Of a stretch of 64,000 nucleotides of DNA, positions 31,699-42,673 are shown piece by piece. The position numbers and the translations under genes were made by a program. Location: assembly GCA_964036045.1 (NCBI GenBank), contig OZ038381.1, positions 117,573,790 through 117,637,789 on the forward strand, in the 5' to 3' direction. The notes under the pieces were generated by a model that saw only the letters and a program-made list of their open reading frames with translations, was not told where the DNA came from and searched no databases. Positions within the stretch are counted from its first letter, which is position 1. Every line of letters starts with the position of its first letter. Source of the DNA: Eutreptiella sp. 'Long Island Sound 2002'. Lineage: Eukaryota > Euglenozoa > Euglenophyceae > Eutreptiales > Eutreptiaceae.

Positions 31699-32687
31699 CC
31701 TCTGGGTAACCTAACAAGGTTTACCGTGCGCAATTCTTGTGGCCTACCCTTTAATGCATCATGTGCTAGCAGGGAAGGGAGGCTGAACCACTGACTCAAC
31801 CAGGAGCCGAGCTCCTCCTGGGCTAACCTACCTTACTCACCATGCATCGTGTGAATGCCGAATTCAAACGAACACAAAACAAGCCTAAGCGTTTTAAGCA
31901 ACCCTACTTTAACGCCACGGCCACACACGAACAAACGCTTTCTTTACTTACCTGTGAAGAAGAAAACAAGGGTGAATTTGGGGTCAGGGAAAGCGTCACA
32001 GCGTGTGGATGCCTCGATTAGGCATATGCATCGCGAGCACAGCGCATATTCTAACCCTACGTGCGCGCTGCGCGCTCCATTCGCATCGCATACCTTTCAT
32101 TCCTGTTTTTACCTGTGCAGAGCACGAGAGAGGAGCACCCGACCCCCCAACGAGCACAGCGTTGACAACCCTAAAGTTTTGACGAAACAACCAACACGAA
32201 CGCAATGCGTGAGTGTGAGGTGACACTGACATACCTGAGAGATGGGTTGTTGACCAGCTCTGTGGTGTGGGCTGAATTTGAATACTTGACTCTGAAGTTT
32301 ATAAACATTTTGATGCAACTGTGCGAAAATTTCCTTTAAAACTTCAAAAACTACGGCTCATACCTTCTTTTACAAAAGCCGTTTACGCTTGCGCAACCCT
32401 TTTCTTGGAGTCTGCTTCCTTTGCGCTTGTCTGCGACTTTGAGTTATGTGTAAAAATGACGATTTCCCGCGTGGTTTCGTCGATTTTTAACGATTTCACT
32501 TGCTAAATCGCAACCCCTTCCGCTAAACCGCAGGAATCAATCCCTGCTGGTTACATTTTCTTTTTTCCCCAGCTCCTGGAGGTTTGTGTCCTCCATTGGG
32601 AGTATTGCTCCGCCCTGGCCCTTGGTCAGGACGTTTACTAAAACGCTGTTTATACAGCGATAGCCGTCCGCATTAGAGCGTTCGACT

Positions 32688-32752
32688 GTACCCTAGTGGG
32701 CAAGCATATTAGCTCTAGGGAGGGAGTCCTGGGTTCAAACCCCACTACCCCC
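32688..32752 (+). other. tRNA-like T-arm/B-box segment
   Basis: CCTAGTGGGC resembles an A box and GGGTTCAAACCCC a B box; the layout is similar to 13568-13645. The acceptor stem is not convincing, so it may be a SINE relic or a polymerase III-like element in the UTR. Confidence 0.3.
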
Positions 32753-32981
32753 AAAACTTTTTCCAAAAGTCTTCGTCGCACGCCGGCGACTTTTGAGGAA
32801 TGCCCCATCGAAGGGACATCATTCACGGTACATTACACTGTTTTTCAAGGGTACCTACAGTGTGATAGGCTTCTATGAAGTGATGAGGATGTTTTTGGTA
32901 AGTTTCATGCAATTTCTGAGGTAATTTTGGGAATATTTGAGCCTTTTTCCTTGGTCCTACTAGCTTAGCTAACTAGTACTC

Positions 32982-32989
32982 CAGGGGGG
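32982..32989 (+). promoter_or_regulatory. Polypurine tract of element C
   Basis: CAGGGGGG immediately before the 3' LTR start; primes plus-strand synthesis in LTR elements. The comparable tract in element B is AAGGGGGG at 13289-13296. Confidence 0.7.
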
Positions 32990-33698
32990 AGTAAGAAAAA
33001 GTCACTGCCATGTCCTTCTTGGAGGGCTTGATCCAGGCCAAGCCCCCCTTAAAACCCTTTTGCTAATGCTAAGACAAACTTAAGTGTTTTTGTCTCTCTT
33101 TTGTAGCCTAAAGTACACTTTCTCAAAGTAACTAGGGTTGTGACCCTAGCCCCCCATGAAGTTCACCCCTACCACTCAACTGAGCGGAGGTACCTTCCTT
33201 CATGGACGATATACCGAAATAAAACAGGCATTTCATGCTTTAGGCCTTGGAGGTTAAGCCTAGTGGTCTCCCACCCCAAGACCCCTATACTCAATTGTTT
33301 CTACCACTTATTGTGGTCCTACTTTGTAACTGTTTCTGAATTCAGTTGCCTGGCCAAGTCATTTTCTGTGTGGTCCTGACATCTATGCCCCACATTCCTA
33401 ACCAGCACCATTACACCCAAAAGAGTGCACATAAAGTGCCTAATGCTATCTCTGAGGCAAGAGTCAGACCAATTTTCATATAAAATCTTTTGTATTGTCC
33501 ATTTGTGATTGAATCTTTGTGCATAAACCTGCTTTGTCTATCTGCAGCCCTTCTGTGTTACACTGGATTCCAAAACCAATCATTGATTCGATCCACATCC
33601 TGTCGTTGCTCTACTTGCTGCTTTGGTTGGGGTTTTCAACTACAAAACCTGCAGGAATACATTAAAATATCTAGGGCATAATTCAAGGACATCTTTCT
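32990..33698 (+). repeat. 3' LTR of element C
   Basis: 709 bp, same ends as the 5' LTR, about 16 differences by eye including GA/CC-type changes near the start. Confidence 0.92.
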
Positions 33699-34486
33699 AA
33701 GAGCCGACACACTACGTGAAACAGGGCTGCAAGATCAAGAATCAAGGCGAACCAAATACGAAAAAAAGCTGGGAAGAAAGAAAGGAGCTCCGTATTGCAT
33801 AACGCGGTCGCCGCAAGTTCCCACAGTGCGACAATACCACGCTGTAAGTCCTGCGTCGCAGGTTTGGAGAATGCGGCAGCCAGCGACAAACGCAACAGCG
33901 CCTGAGCCAACAATTGCACGCGACGAACCACCGCTGCACGCTATGAACAACTGTGGGTCACACGATTCTTTCCCGAGCCTACAGTCTTCATCTGAGTCCA
34001 ACGACGCTTCACACTATGGACAAGGAACGTTGAAAGCCCGCTGCCAACGCTGACGCGCCTCAGAAGCAAAGGTGAACCTGACGATCACCCTACAGTGTGT
34101 TCATGGTACGAGCAAGACCTCAGAATCGACTATGAGTGGCACAACTCATATGGTATGCTTACTGAAGTCGACGCACAGCGTTTGGTGTCTCCTGCACGTA
34201 AGCTAACAGAACAGGAAACAAGGACTATTCCATATGTTGTCAAAGAAACTCAATATTTGATTCAACAAGGGGTTATCAATTGCTGCGAAGGTGAACACAA
34301 CGCTTTTTACTGGTTGGAGACATAATTAAGTGACTTGCCTCATATTTCAGCAAATATTGTCGAATCTGCATTCTCATTTACAGATGCAAATTTTCACTCA
34401 ACCACCAACTCCATTTTTCGGCAAACTGATGTTATCGCCCGTGTATATTGTGTACAAGAACGACTGCTTTTGCCTCAGTTGTCCTC
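33699..34486 (+). mobile_element. DNA-transposon-like remnant, right part
   Basis: Presumed continuation of 15946-22692 across the element C insertion. A 76-codon frame at 34095-34325 reads YEWHNSYGMLTEVDAQRLVS and then ETQYLIQQGVINCCEGEHNA. It looks coding but has no recognised domain. No terminal inverted repeat was identified before the microsatellite at 34487. Confidence 0.35.

Positions 34487-34525
<39 letters not shown>
34487..34525. repeat. (AAGT)n microsatellite, possible tail of a minus-strand LINE or SINE
   Basis: About ten tetranucleotide units. On the minus strand this is a CTTA tail directly after a GC-rich end, as seen at the 3' end of some non-LTR elements. Confidence 0.8.
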
Positions 34526-36540
34526 GGCGGCCGCGTCCGCAGCCTCATCTGACATCTCCTTGCTTGTTTTACATGGTGGCCGCCTCTGGCGGGAAGGAGA
34601 GCTCTCCACCATCAGTTCTCCTGGTGACCCCTTTCTCACCTCACGGCCGAGAAATTCAACCAGATTCCCTTGGGGCATGACCGGCGGTAGGTGTCCTTCA
34701 GTCGCTGCCCTCATGGTCTCAGCTCCTTCCGGTCAGCCATCGAAGGATCCTCCGGCCTTCCCCCCCTAACACAGCCTTTCGGGCGCCTGCAGGCAGGTTT
34801 CCTGTGGATAGCCCTCGCCGACAACAGAGCATTTCTCTCTGTCAACCACATTCCACCACTCCCCATCCCTCACGGGTTGGAGTACCCACTCGGCTCCCGG
34901 ATGCACTGGGTGTCGTCCATCCGCGGCTGGAGGCCAGGGGGTGACCCTTTCCACGTTTTTCCAGGTCCCGCTCAAGCGTGAACCTACGTGTACTTAGGCC
35001 TTGACCCGGCAACCTCAGGGCCAACCCTCACCCCTGCGGACACCTCACCGCCGTCCCGCAGTTCAGGGCATTTTCCCGACTTCCCGTGGCGAGGCTCCCC
35101 ATGGTTGGCCCATGGTTCACCACTCCATGGCAACTGGTTCCCCAATCCCACAGGGCTGTTGCTTGGCGCTTTCGGACTCCCGTCCCATCCGACGTCCCGT
35201 CCCCCTTCGCCACATCCCGTCACCGGCCCAATCCCCGCGTCCGGTGGTTTCTCGCTTCCATTCGGCCGTTGTGTGGCCCGTGCCACTCCCCTGTCCTAGC
35301 CCCGTGCCCCCATCCCATCCCTTTTCCCGTGTTTATACCCCACCGGGCCGCCAGCAACCCCGTGGCACGGGCCCACAGGAATCTTATCCATCCGGGGACC
35401 GTTTCGTGCTCCTTGCACTCGTCCCTGCTATCCACTCCCCTTCTTCCGCACACTCGGCGCGTTGTCCTCCGCACGTTCCTGTCCGGGTCGTCTGGCCACT
35501 TTTCCCATGTCATGGCCCCTTTGGCCCACCTATGTATTGGCACAGGAACACAGCGTGTCCAGGCGGCTGTGGCCCAGCAGGGATGCCACCACAGGTACCC
35601 CCACTAGGGCTTGGAGGGGAGCTTTGTTCTGTGTTCTGTATGCTTGCACGGCCTGCTGTCTTGCCGTCGTTGACGTCATTCTGCATACCTCCCATGGCGG
35701 ATTGCCCTTCTGATGTTTGTCCCCTGCTACTCATGGCCGAGGGTCCTTCTCTCTTCTGTTCTCCCCATACCTGGCTCGGGCGTGCTGCTGTTCGTGTGAT
35801 CTGCGCCCTGGGTCATGCAGGGTGGGCAGCCCATGAGATCCACCTGTGTTTGGGCACAAGAACACAGTGCGTGTTTTTTTTTTGTTCGCGCTGTGGCCTA
35901 GCAGGGACACCACCACACTTTCCCCCACTAGGGCTTGGAGGGGAGTTCTGTTCTGTGTTCTGTATGCTTGCACCGCCTGCTGTCTTGCCTTTATTGACGT
36001 CGTCTTGCATACCTGCTATGGCAGATTCCCCCTCTGATGTTTGTCCCCGGCTACTCATGGCCGAGGGTCCTTCTGTCTGCTGTTCTCCCCATACCTGGCT
36101 CGGGCGTGCTGCTGTGTGTGTGATCTGCGCCCTGGGTCATGCAGGGTGGGCAGCCCATGTGATCCACCTGTGTTTGGGCACAAGAACACAGCGCGTGTTT
36201 TTTTTTTTTTTTGGTTTGCGGCTTTGGCCTAGCAGGGACACCACCTCACGTACCCCTGCTAGGGCTTGGATGGATGGAGTGTTCCGCTGTCGTGCCCCGC
36301 CTGCGTCGTGGTGTCCATGTTGATGCCAGTTTTTTGTGTATGTGTTTCCGCCCTTGGTTTAGCTGGGTGGGCGGCTTTGGGTGCACCACTTCACCCTACT
36401 TGTCCCACCAGCGGTACGAGTGACTCATGCATGGTAGGGTTGTTGAGAGGGGTAGCTACCAGCACTCATGTCTTGCCTGCTATACCCGGTCAAGGGCCCG
36501 CCTCAGCGCGGCCTGTCGAGCCAGGCTCTTGTGCGGACAG
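34526..36540 (-). other. GC-rich block with tandem repeats, possible non-LTR 3' region
   Basis: Starts at the tetranucleotide tail. Long open frames on both strands are Pro/Arg- or Pro/Ser-rich and show no domain; I regard them as compositional. It contains the 322-bp tandem repeat described separately. Confidence 0.35.
35545..36275. repeat. 322-bp tandem repeat, about 2.3 copies, each containing module M
   Basis: TCTGATGTTTGTCCC recurs at 35711 and 36033, and TGTGTTCTGTATGCTTGCAC at about 35630 and 35955 (period 322-325). Each unit has the ACACAG, CTGTGGCC and CACTAGGGCTTGGAGGGG order of module M. The third copy carries a run of 15 T (36198-36212). Confidence 0.85.
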
Positions 36541-36544
36541 GCTG

Positions 36545-38195
36545 CCAGCCCCGGATGATCCAGTCCGGGGCGCCAGGCCGCCACTTGTCCCTGGATGATC
36601 CAGTCCGGGGGACGGCGGCTGCTGCTGCTTGTTCCGCTCCGGATGATCCAGCCCGGGGCGTCTGGTCTTATTTCACTGGTGAATGCTCACGTCATGCTTC
36701 GGCCATTCCTTCTTGTTTAACCCCGGATAATTCAGTCCTTGGCATTTCTTGGCCTCGTCTCCGCTTCGCTGCATTACCACGGCCTCGTCCGGGTCTTCGC
36801 ATCACTGTGTCACCACTGGCTCCTCTTCTTGGCTGCCGCACTGCTTCTCCATGGCCTCGTCCTCTTGGGTGCTGCTCTCTTCACCTCGGCCTCGGCCTCT
36901 TGTTTACCTCACTGCATCACCACTGCCTTATTCCCCCCATGGTTGCAGTACCTCTTCGCGGCCCCGTCCTGATCTCCCCTTCTTTGTTGTACCCCGGCCT
37001 TATCCTCACGGCTGCTTCTCTGCATCACCCCGGCCTCATTCATAGGTCTGTTTCGCTGCTGCACCACGGCCTTGTGCTCATCTTTGCTGCCCTGCGCCTC
37101 CTCGGCCTCGTCCACTTCTCTGCCTCCCTGCATTTCCTCGGCCTTGTCCTTTGCGTTGCCTCCGGTCTTGTCTCCTTTGTTGCACCACCTTGGTCTCGGC
37201 CTCCTGTTTCCTTCGCCTCTGGCCGCCACTTTCCCCTGGACGCTCCAGCCCGGGGGGTGGGGACCCTTTTTTTTTGCAGTGTGTGTCCCCGCGCTACCCC
37301 CGGGGCACTGCGGACCCCTTCTGGTTGATCCCGGGGCGGTGGAGCGGTGGAATGCCCGGGGCGGCAAACCATCTTTCACCGGCCCCGGTGGTTGTGGCCA
37401 CTCCTTCTTGTTCTGCCCCAGATGCTCCAGTCCGGAGCGTCTGCCAACCACGTGTCCCTCGACCTTCGTGTCGTGGGTGCAGTGGCTCCTGCTGCCTGTT
37501 CCACCCCGGATGTTCCAGTCTGGGGCGTCTGGTCGCCTTTTGTCCCCGGATCATCCAGTCCGGGTTGCGGCGGCTCGTGCTGCTTGTTCCAGCCCGGATG
37601 ATCCAGTCCGTGGCGTTCGGCCGCCACTTGTCTCCGGATGCTTCGAACCGGGGGCATGTTCCGCCCGGGACCTTCCAGTTCGGGGCGTCGGGACTCCTTC
37701 CTACGCTTTTTGTTCTCGCTTTGCTTCGGCCGCTCCTTCTTGTGTTGCCCCGTATGATCCAGTCTTGGGTACTCCATGTCTTTGTCTCCTCTTGGCTGCT
37801 TGTCCTCGGCCCCGTCCTGGTCACTTCCTCACTGCATCTCCTCGGGCCCCTCCTCTTTGCTGCTCCACTGCTTCTCCTCGGCCTTGTCCCCTTGGCTGCT
37901 CCACCTTATCCCCGCGTCCTCGCCCACTTGTGTGCGTCGCTGCATCTCCTGGGCCTTGTCCTCATCTTGGTTTCTCTGCTTCTCCTCGGCCTCGTCCTCC
38001 ACTCCGCCTCGCTGCATCTCCACTGCCTCGCCCTTGTGGCCGCTTCTCTAGCTCTCCGTGGCCGACGATCCTGTCTGAGGCAATCGGCTGCCGCTTGTCC
38101 TCGGTTGTTCCAGTCCGGAAGGCGGCTGCCCCTGCTCCTTGTTCCGTCCCGAATGCGCCCGTCCGGGGCGTCTGGCCGCCACTTGTCCCCAGATG
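36545..38195. repeat. Array of palindromic CCCCGGA-TGATCCAG-TCCGGGG motifs
   Basis: A motif like CCGGATGATCCAGTCCGG recurs more than ten times (near 36552, 36590, 36640, 37425, 37510, 37545, 37595, 37755 and 38150, with variants). The arms CCCCGGA and TCCGGGG are complementary. It is often followed by GGCGTCTGGCCGCCACTTGTC. Confidence 0.75.
36760..38050 (-). repeat. 36-bp (12-codon) minisatellite
   Basis: TCTCCTCGGCC-type units repeat with a period of 36 bp (clear at 37844-38030). On the minus strand the units read as 12-residue repeats such as EMQRGGVEDEAE and EKQRNQDEDKAQ, highly charged and coiled-coil-like. The period is a multiple of three, so frame is kept across units, but frames elsewhere are broken. 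Confidence 0.65.
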
Positions 38196-38200
38196 TTCCA

Positions 38201-38220
38201 GGTAGGTAGGTAGGTAGGTG
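38201..38220. repeat. (GGTA)5 microsatellite, candidate 3' tail of the minus-strand LINE
   Basis: Five perfect tetranucleotide units at the boundary between the hairpin array and the next GC-rich block. A tail here would fit a minus-strand element lying to the right. Confidence 0.5.
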
Positions 38221-40549
38221 CACTCGGTCGTGGAAAGGCGCCCCTTGGTTCCCCCTGGCGTCGCCCCTGTAACGAAGAGGAAGAGGCTCCGCGCGTGAAG
38301 AGGGGAGGCGGCTTACATCCCGCTAGACCTGACCGTTGGCCCCCAACAAAGCGGCCCCGCGCAACACCGGAAAGGCTGATTGCCGCCGGCGTGACGTGCT
38401 TGTCTCGCCGGGGGGGTGTGCCCCCGTGCTTGCACACGTCCCCTCCTTTGGGGGGAACCCTAGAGGTTCACCGGACTTGCTGGCGTATCCCGTTCCCAAG
38501 GCATGCATGCATGTTCTTGGTACTAGGGTTCCGAGGCGCTTGGGTGTCGCACGCTCCGCGTCGAGTGCCAAAGCAGCGCAGGCCTTAGGATGCAGCCTTA
38601 CCCCCTGTCTCCTGATCTCATTTGGCCGGGTCACCTGCATGGCACGGGCTGCCTCAGTGCCCGGGCTGTGGGCACTGGGTTTCCTACTGTTGTGCGGCGT
38701 TTGTGTTTGGGTCCGGTTTGCGGTTGGGTGTGGGTTTTGTTAACCCCGCCAGTCCTGGCTGGGGTCTTGGTCGGGTGTGTTTGGGCACGGTTTGTGGTGT
38801 TGTCCCTCTAGTGCCGGCTGTTTGTGGTGTTCGTTGTTGGGCTTAGGTTTCGGCCTGCTTACTCTCGTGCACGCTCCGCTTGCCCCCCGCCGTTTCTGAT
38901 TCCGGTGTGCGGTGTGGGCGTGCGTGCTGGGCCTGGGTCCCGGCTGTGCCCCGCCCTTCTTGGGTGGCTCGTCAAGGTGTGATTTTTGCGCTTTTTTTTG
39001 TGTCGGTTGCTGGGTGTCCCTGTCCTGGGCCTTGTGGTCCCTGTCCCCCCATCCCCTTTCTTTCGGGCTGGGCTGCTGGCTCTTTTTTTTATTTTTCGTG
39101 GTGTGTGTCTGCATGTTTCGGTGTCCCTTTTTCCGGTGGGCCGCTGTTCCTGGCTTGGTGTTGCCGGTTTTGGCTGTGTGGTCCCCCTGTGCCTCTTTGG
39201 GGGTCCTGTCTTCGGTGCCTTCTGGGTGGGGGATTTGGCCGCCTCTGGTGGTGTTGGCGGGCGGTTCGGTGGCTGTGGGCTGTTTTCGCGCCCCCCCCCT
39301 CCCCCTTCTTTTTTTTGGGGGGGGGGGGGGGGGCTGCGTGTTCCTCCCTCTGCCTTCCCTTGGCTGGCGCACGCACTGGCTCGCATTCACTGTTGTCTTC
39401 CGGGCTGCTGTTGGCGGTTGCGTTCAGTTTTGCAGTGTTCCGGCCCCATGGGTCGGGTGGGGTGTGTACACGCTCGGCCCGGCGCCCCTTCTTGCCGGGT
39501 TGGGTCCTGGCTCTGCTGGCTGGGCGGCTGCGCCAGGCGGCTGCGTGTGGCTCTGGGTTAGGGGGCTTGGGTTGTTCGTGTCCTTTCCCCTCTGCGGTAC
39601 CGGTTTTAACCTTCTGGGCGGTCCGCCACCGTTGTTGCCGGGCACGCGGTGGCCCCGTGTGTGGCCTGCGGTGCAAGTGAATGGCGTGTTGGTGCAGCGC
39701 CTTCCGGGGTGTGCGGTGGCTTGCTTCAGTTAGTCCTTCAGGTTAGGGTCAGTGGTGCCGTGTTGTGCCGCTCTGTGCCGCGTCGCGTCGCGTCGTGCTG
39801 TGACGCGTTGCACTGTGGCGCGCTGTGGTGCGGTGTGCCGTGGTCTCCCCTTGTGCCGTGGTGGGTCAGTGGAGGTCAGCCTGGCCTGTGTCGTGGTGCG
39901 GAGTGCAGGCCGGAGTGTGGCTGGCTGGTGGCTGGGGGGTGCGGTTAGGTGTGGGTGTCTCGCTGGGTCCGTGCTGTGGGGGCCTGGGCGTGCCGCTCGG
40001 GCTGGTGGGTCGGGTAGGCGTCCGTGGGGTTGCCCTCCCTGGGGGCCTAAGCCTTGGTCCCGTGTCCTCTGGGGGTTTCGGTCCCTAGCCCTGGTCGCTG
40101 TGGCCGTGCCTTCGTCCTCTTCCGGTGCCTGTGAGGTGGCCCTTGTGGCGGCCGGGCTCGTCGCCTGGCGGTGAGGGCGTGGTGGTGCGCCGTGCGGCGG
40201 CGTTACCTGCGGCTTCCTCTGTGGGTGTGGCCCGTTCTCCCCGTGTAGGTGTGCCCTCCATTCCCCGTGTGGTTTCCGGTGGCTGGTGGGTGTGCGCTGG
40301 TGTGATCCGTATGGCATCCGATGCTTGCTTCCGCGGTGCGTGTCGGGGGGTGCGCCCCTGGGAGTCGTGGGGCGTTCGGTGGGGGTGGGGCGGCGCTGGT
40401 CCCCCCGTCGTGGTATGCTCTTCCTGGGTGTGGGTCGTGGCGTGGGCCGTGGTGCCCTTTTCCTCCGCGCCTTGTTCCCCGCTCCTGCCCCTTCCTGGTT
40501 CTTGGGTGGTTTCCTGCCCCCATGTGGTGTCCCTTCCGGCGCCCTGTCC
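38221..40549. other. G+T-rich, low-complexity stretch without supported gene
   Basis: Homopolymers include a T-run followed by about 17 G near 39309-39334. Open frames of 200-390 codons occur on both strands, with Pro/Arg/Gln-rich (minus) or Gly/Trp/Val-rich (plus) composition. I see no domain. Confidence 0.5.
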
Positions 40550-41398
40550 CTATGGGTGCCTGCCCTCACTTGGGGCCCCCCGTGCCCTCTTGCCTGAGTG
40601 CTCCTTGGTGTCCCTTGCCCTCCCCTTGCCCTTGTCCTTCCCCTTTCTTGGTGTGGTGGTGGCGGGGGGGGCGGGGTGGGGAGGGGGCGCCGATGGCCCA
40701 GGCCCGAGGTTGGGTCGCCTGGAGCCATTGGCGGAGGGCTTGGGGGTTGTAGGGGGGCGGAGGCCCTGGACCGCTTCGCGGAGGAGGACCTCCCATACCG
40801 CTTGCGGCATGATGGCCTCCGGGGCGGCCTCGTTCGGGTCGGCGGGGGTGCGGGTGCGTATCTCCTCGAAGGTATGCACCATGTGCACCCCATCTTGCCT
40901 TCCCGCTCCCCCGGCCCACTTTACCCAGCGGCGGAGCTCCTGCAAAGCGGGGGCAGACCACCAGGCGAGGTGGGCGGGGGCCTTGGGGGGGGAGGCGTCC
41001 GTGCCCGGGGTCCTGGAGCGGCGCGCAGAGGACGTGGACCTGTGGTGGTGTCGGGGGTGGTGGTGCCTGGGGGAGCGGGAGCTGCAGTGGCGGGGGCTGG
41101 GGGTGGAGGACGGGTACGGGTGGAGGGGGGAACGGAAGGGGGAGGTGGACATGGGGCGGCGGTGGCGCGCTTGGTGGCGTCCGGAGGAGCGGGAGTGGTG
41201 GTGGCGGGGGCTGGGGGTGGTGGATGGGTATGGGCAGCAGGGGGAACGTGGAGCCTGGCGGGGCCTTTGGGAGGAGGGGGAGGTGGACGTGGGGCGGCGG
41301 TGGCGTGCCTGGCGGCGCCGGGGGGAGCGGGAGCGGTGTTGGCGGGGGCTGGGGGTGGGGGTCTTGTATGGCCGGAGGGGGGAGGGTGGGGTGGACAT
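40550..41398 (-). pseudogene. Minus-strand Pro/Arg-rich frame with one protein-like island
   Basis: Most of the frame is low-complexity Pro/Arg/Ser. The stretch around 40700-41000 looks like real protein (WWSAPALQELRRWVKWAGG, MVHTFEEIRTRTPADPNEAA, PQAVWEVLLREAVQGL). It then ends in a basic tail. It lies downstream of the LINE peptidase-like region on the same strand and may be a further C-terminal or second-ORF remnant. Function unknown. Confidence 0.3.
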
Positions 41399-42673
41399 GG
41401 GGCGGTGGTGGCGCTCGTGGTGGCGCCGGGGGGAGCAGGAGCGGCAGGAGCGGGGTCCTGGGGGGTCGTTGTGGCACCTGGGGGAGCGGGAGCGGCGCGA
41501 GTGGGTGGTTGAGGTGCGGTTGCGGTGTGGGGAGTGTGAACGCCGGGGGCGAGTGTGCCGTGCGGGGGGGGAGCGGGAGCGCCGCTGTTTGCGGGACCGG
41601 GCCTCATCGCTCGAGTCGGGCCCGTCAGGAGGCGTCGGCGGGTCCCAGGGGGCTTCACGTGGTGCCGCCTGGTACTGGGGGGGGGGGGTCCCTCGTCGTC
41701 CATGGATCCGCCCTGTAGGGGTGTGGTCGCGGCAGCGGCTGGTGGTATGGGTCGAGTGACTGTCCTTGGCGGGGTTGGGCCCGGGGAGCCCCTTCGGCGT
41801 GCACGTGGTGGCCGGGGGGATATGGTTCCTGGTACGGGGGATGTGGCTGGTACGGGGGGGGTGGCCCCTGGTGGTAGGTGGGGTATGCAGGTGGAGCGCT
41901 CGGTGGCTGCCATCTCATTCGCTGGTGCTGTTCGTGCACGGGGGGTTGTGGCCCGGTGGGGTAGGGTGGTGGGCAGTGGTAGTGGCGGGGGTGGTGTTCG
42001 TGGTGGTGGTGGCGGGGCTGGTGGTGGTGGTTGAGTTGGTAGTGGTGGGGTTGGTGTTGCCGGTATGGCCCTTTGACCCCTTGTTGGTTTTTCGGTCCCC
42101 TTTGTGGGGTTGGGGGGTTGGGCATCGTGCGCAGCCCCTGGGGCTGCACTATGTGGTGGGCAGGGGGGGCGGGTCGGGGGCCGGGCTAGACGGTGACGGT
42201 GGTCGAGGGGTCCCACATCCCTGGGTCGGTTTGGCCGGCGGTGGTGGTGGTTTGTGGGGGATGGATGACGGGGCGCTTGGTGACAGGGATGTCGACGAGG
42301 GTTTGGACAGGGTCGTGTTGGGTGGCCGCCTCTGCGGTGGTGGTGGCTGCCGGTGGGAGGGGGGCGTGGGTTGTGGTGGGTGGGGGGTCCTGGCTTGGGT
42401 GAGGGTCTGCGTCAGGGCGGTGTCGGTTGGGTTTGTGTCGTTGCGTTTGTGGTGTTGTGTGTGCTCGCGTGGGCGCCCGCTTGGGTTTTGGGTCGGGCTT
42501 GGGGTTGGGGTCCAGTTCGAGGTTGAGGAGGACCTCTGTCCGGAGCTGTGATGGCGCCGATGGTGGGTTGGGGGCCTTCCTGGTGCGTTGCTGGGGTGCC
42601 CAAGTCGCCTGTGTGGGGGTCGCGGGGTCGGTGTGTGCGGCCGCGGCTTTGACGTTTGCCGTGACCTTGAGGA

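Larger units (their letters stand above)
30477..32989 (+). other. Long 3' UTR of element C
   Basis: 2.5 kb with no supported gene. It shares several blocks with element B: module M, the hairpin at 31665-31698, and the GGGTAACCTAA block near 31705. It also contains a tRNA-like T-arm (32688-32752) and ends in the purine tract CAGGGGGG. Conservation across two diverged copies suggests a role in RNA packaging, export or replication; this is inference. Confidence 0.6.
22693..33698 (+). mobile_element. Near-intact Ty3/gypsy element C (11.0 kb)
   Basis: Two 709-bp LTRs (22693-23401 and 32990-33698) differ at about 16 positions by eye (roughly 2%), so this is a recent insertion. Between them lie a primer-binding site, gag, pol in a different frame, a 2.5-kb 3' UTR and a purine tract. 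The flanks are AAGGG (22688-22692) and AAGAG (33699-33703), an imperfect 5-bp target duplication. The element splits the DNA-transposon-like block. The LTR termini are AG...CT rather than TG...CA. Confidence 0.93.

Noticed and set aside
32100-32230. Small open frames on both strands in the element C 3' UTR
   Set aside because: Short, not conserved as protein in element B, and consistent with chance.
35001-36323. Plus-strand 440-codon open frame
   Set aside because: It spans the 322-bp tandem repeats and GC-rich low-complexity sequence, shows no domain, and overlapping long frames exist in other phases.
40125-41759. Plus-strand 544-codon open frame rich in Gly, Arg and Trp
   Set aside because: Antisense to the Pro/Arg-rich minus-strand sequence; stop-poor because of extreme G content, no domain.
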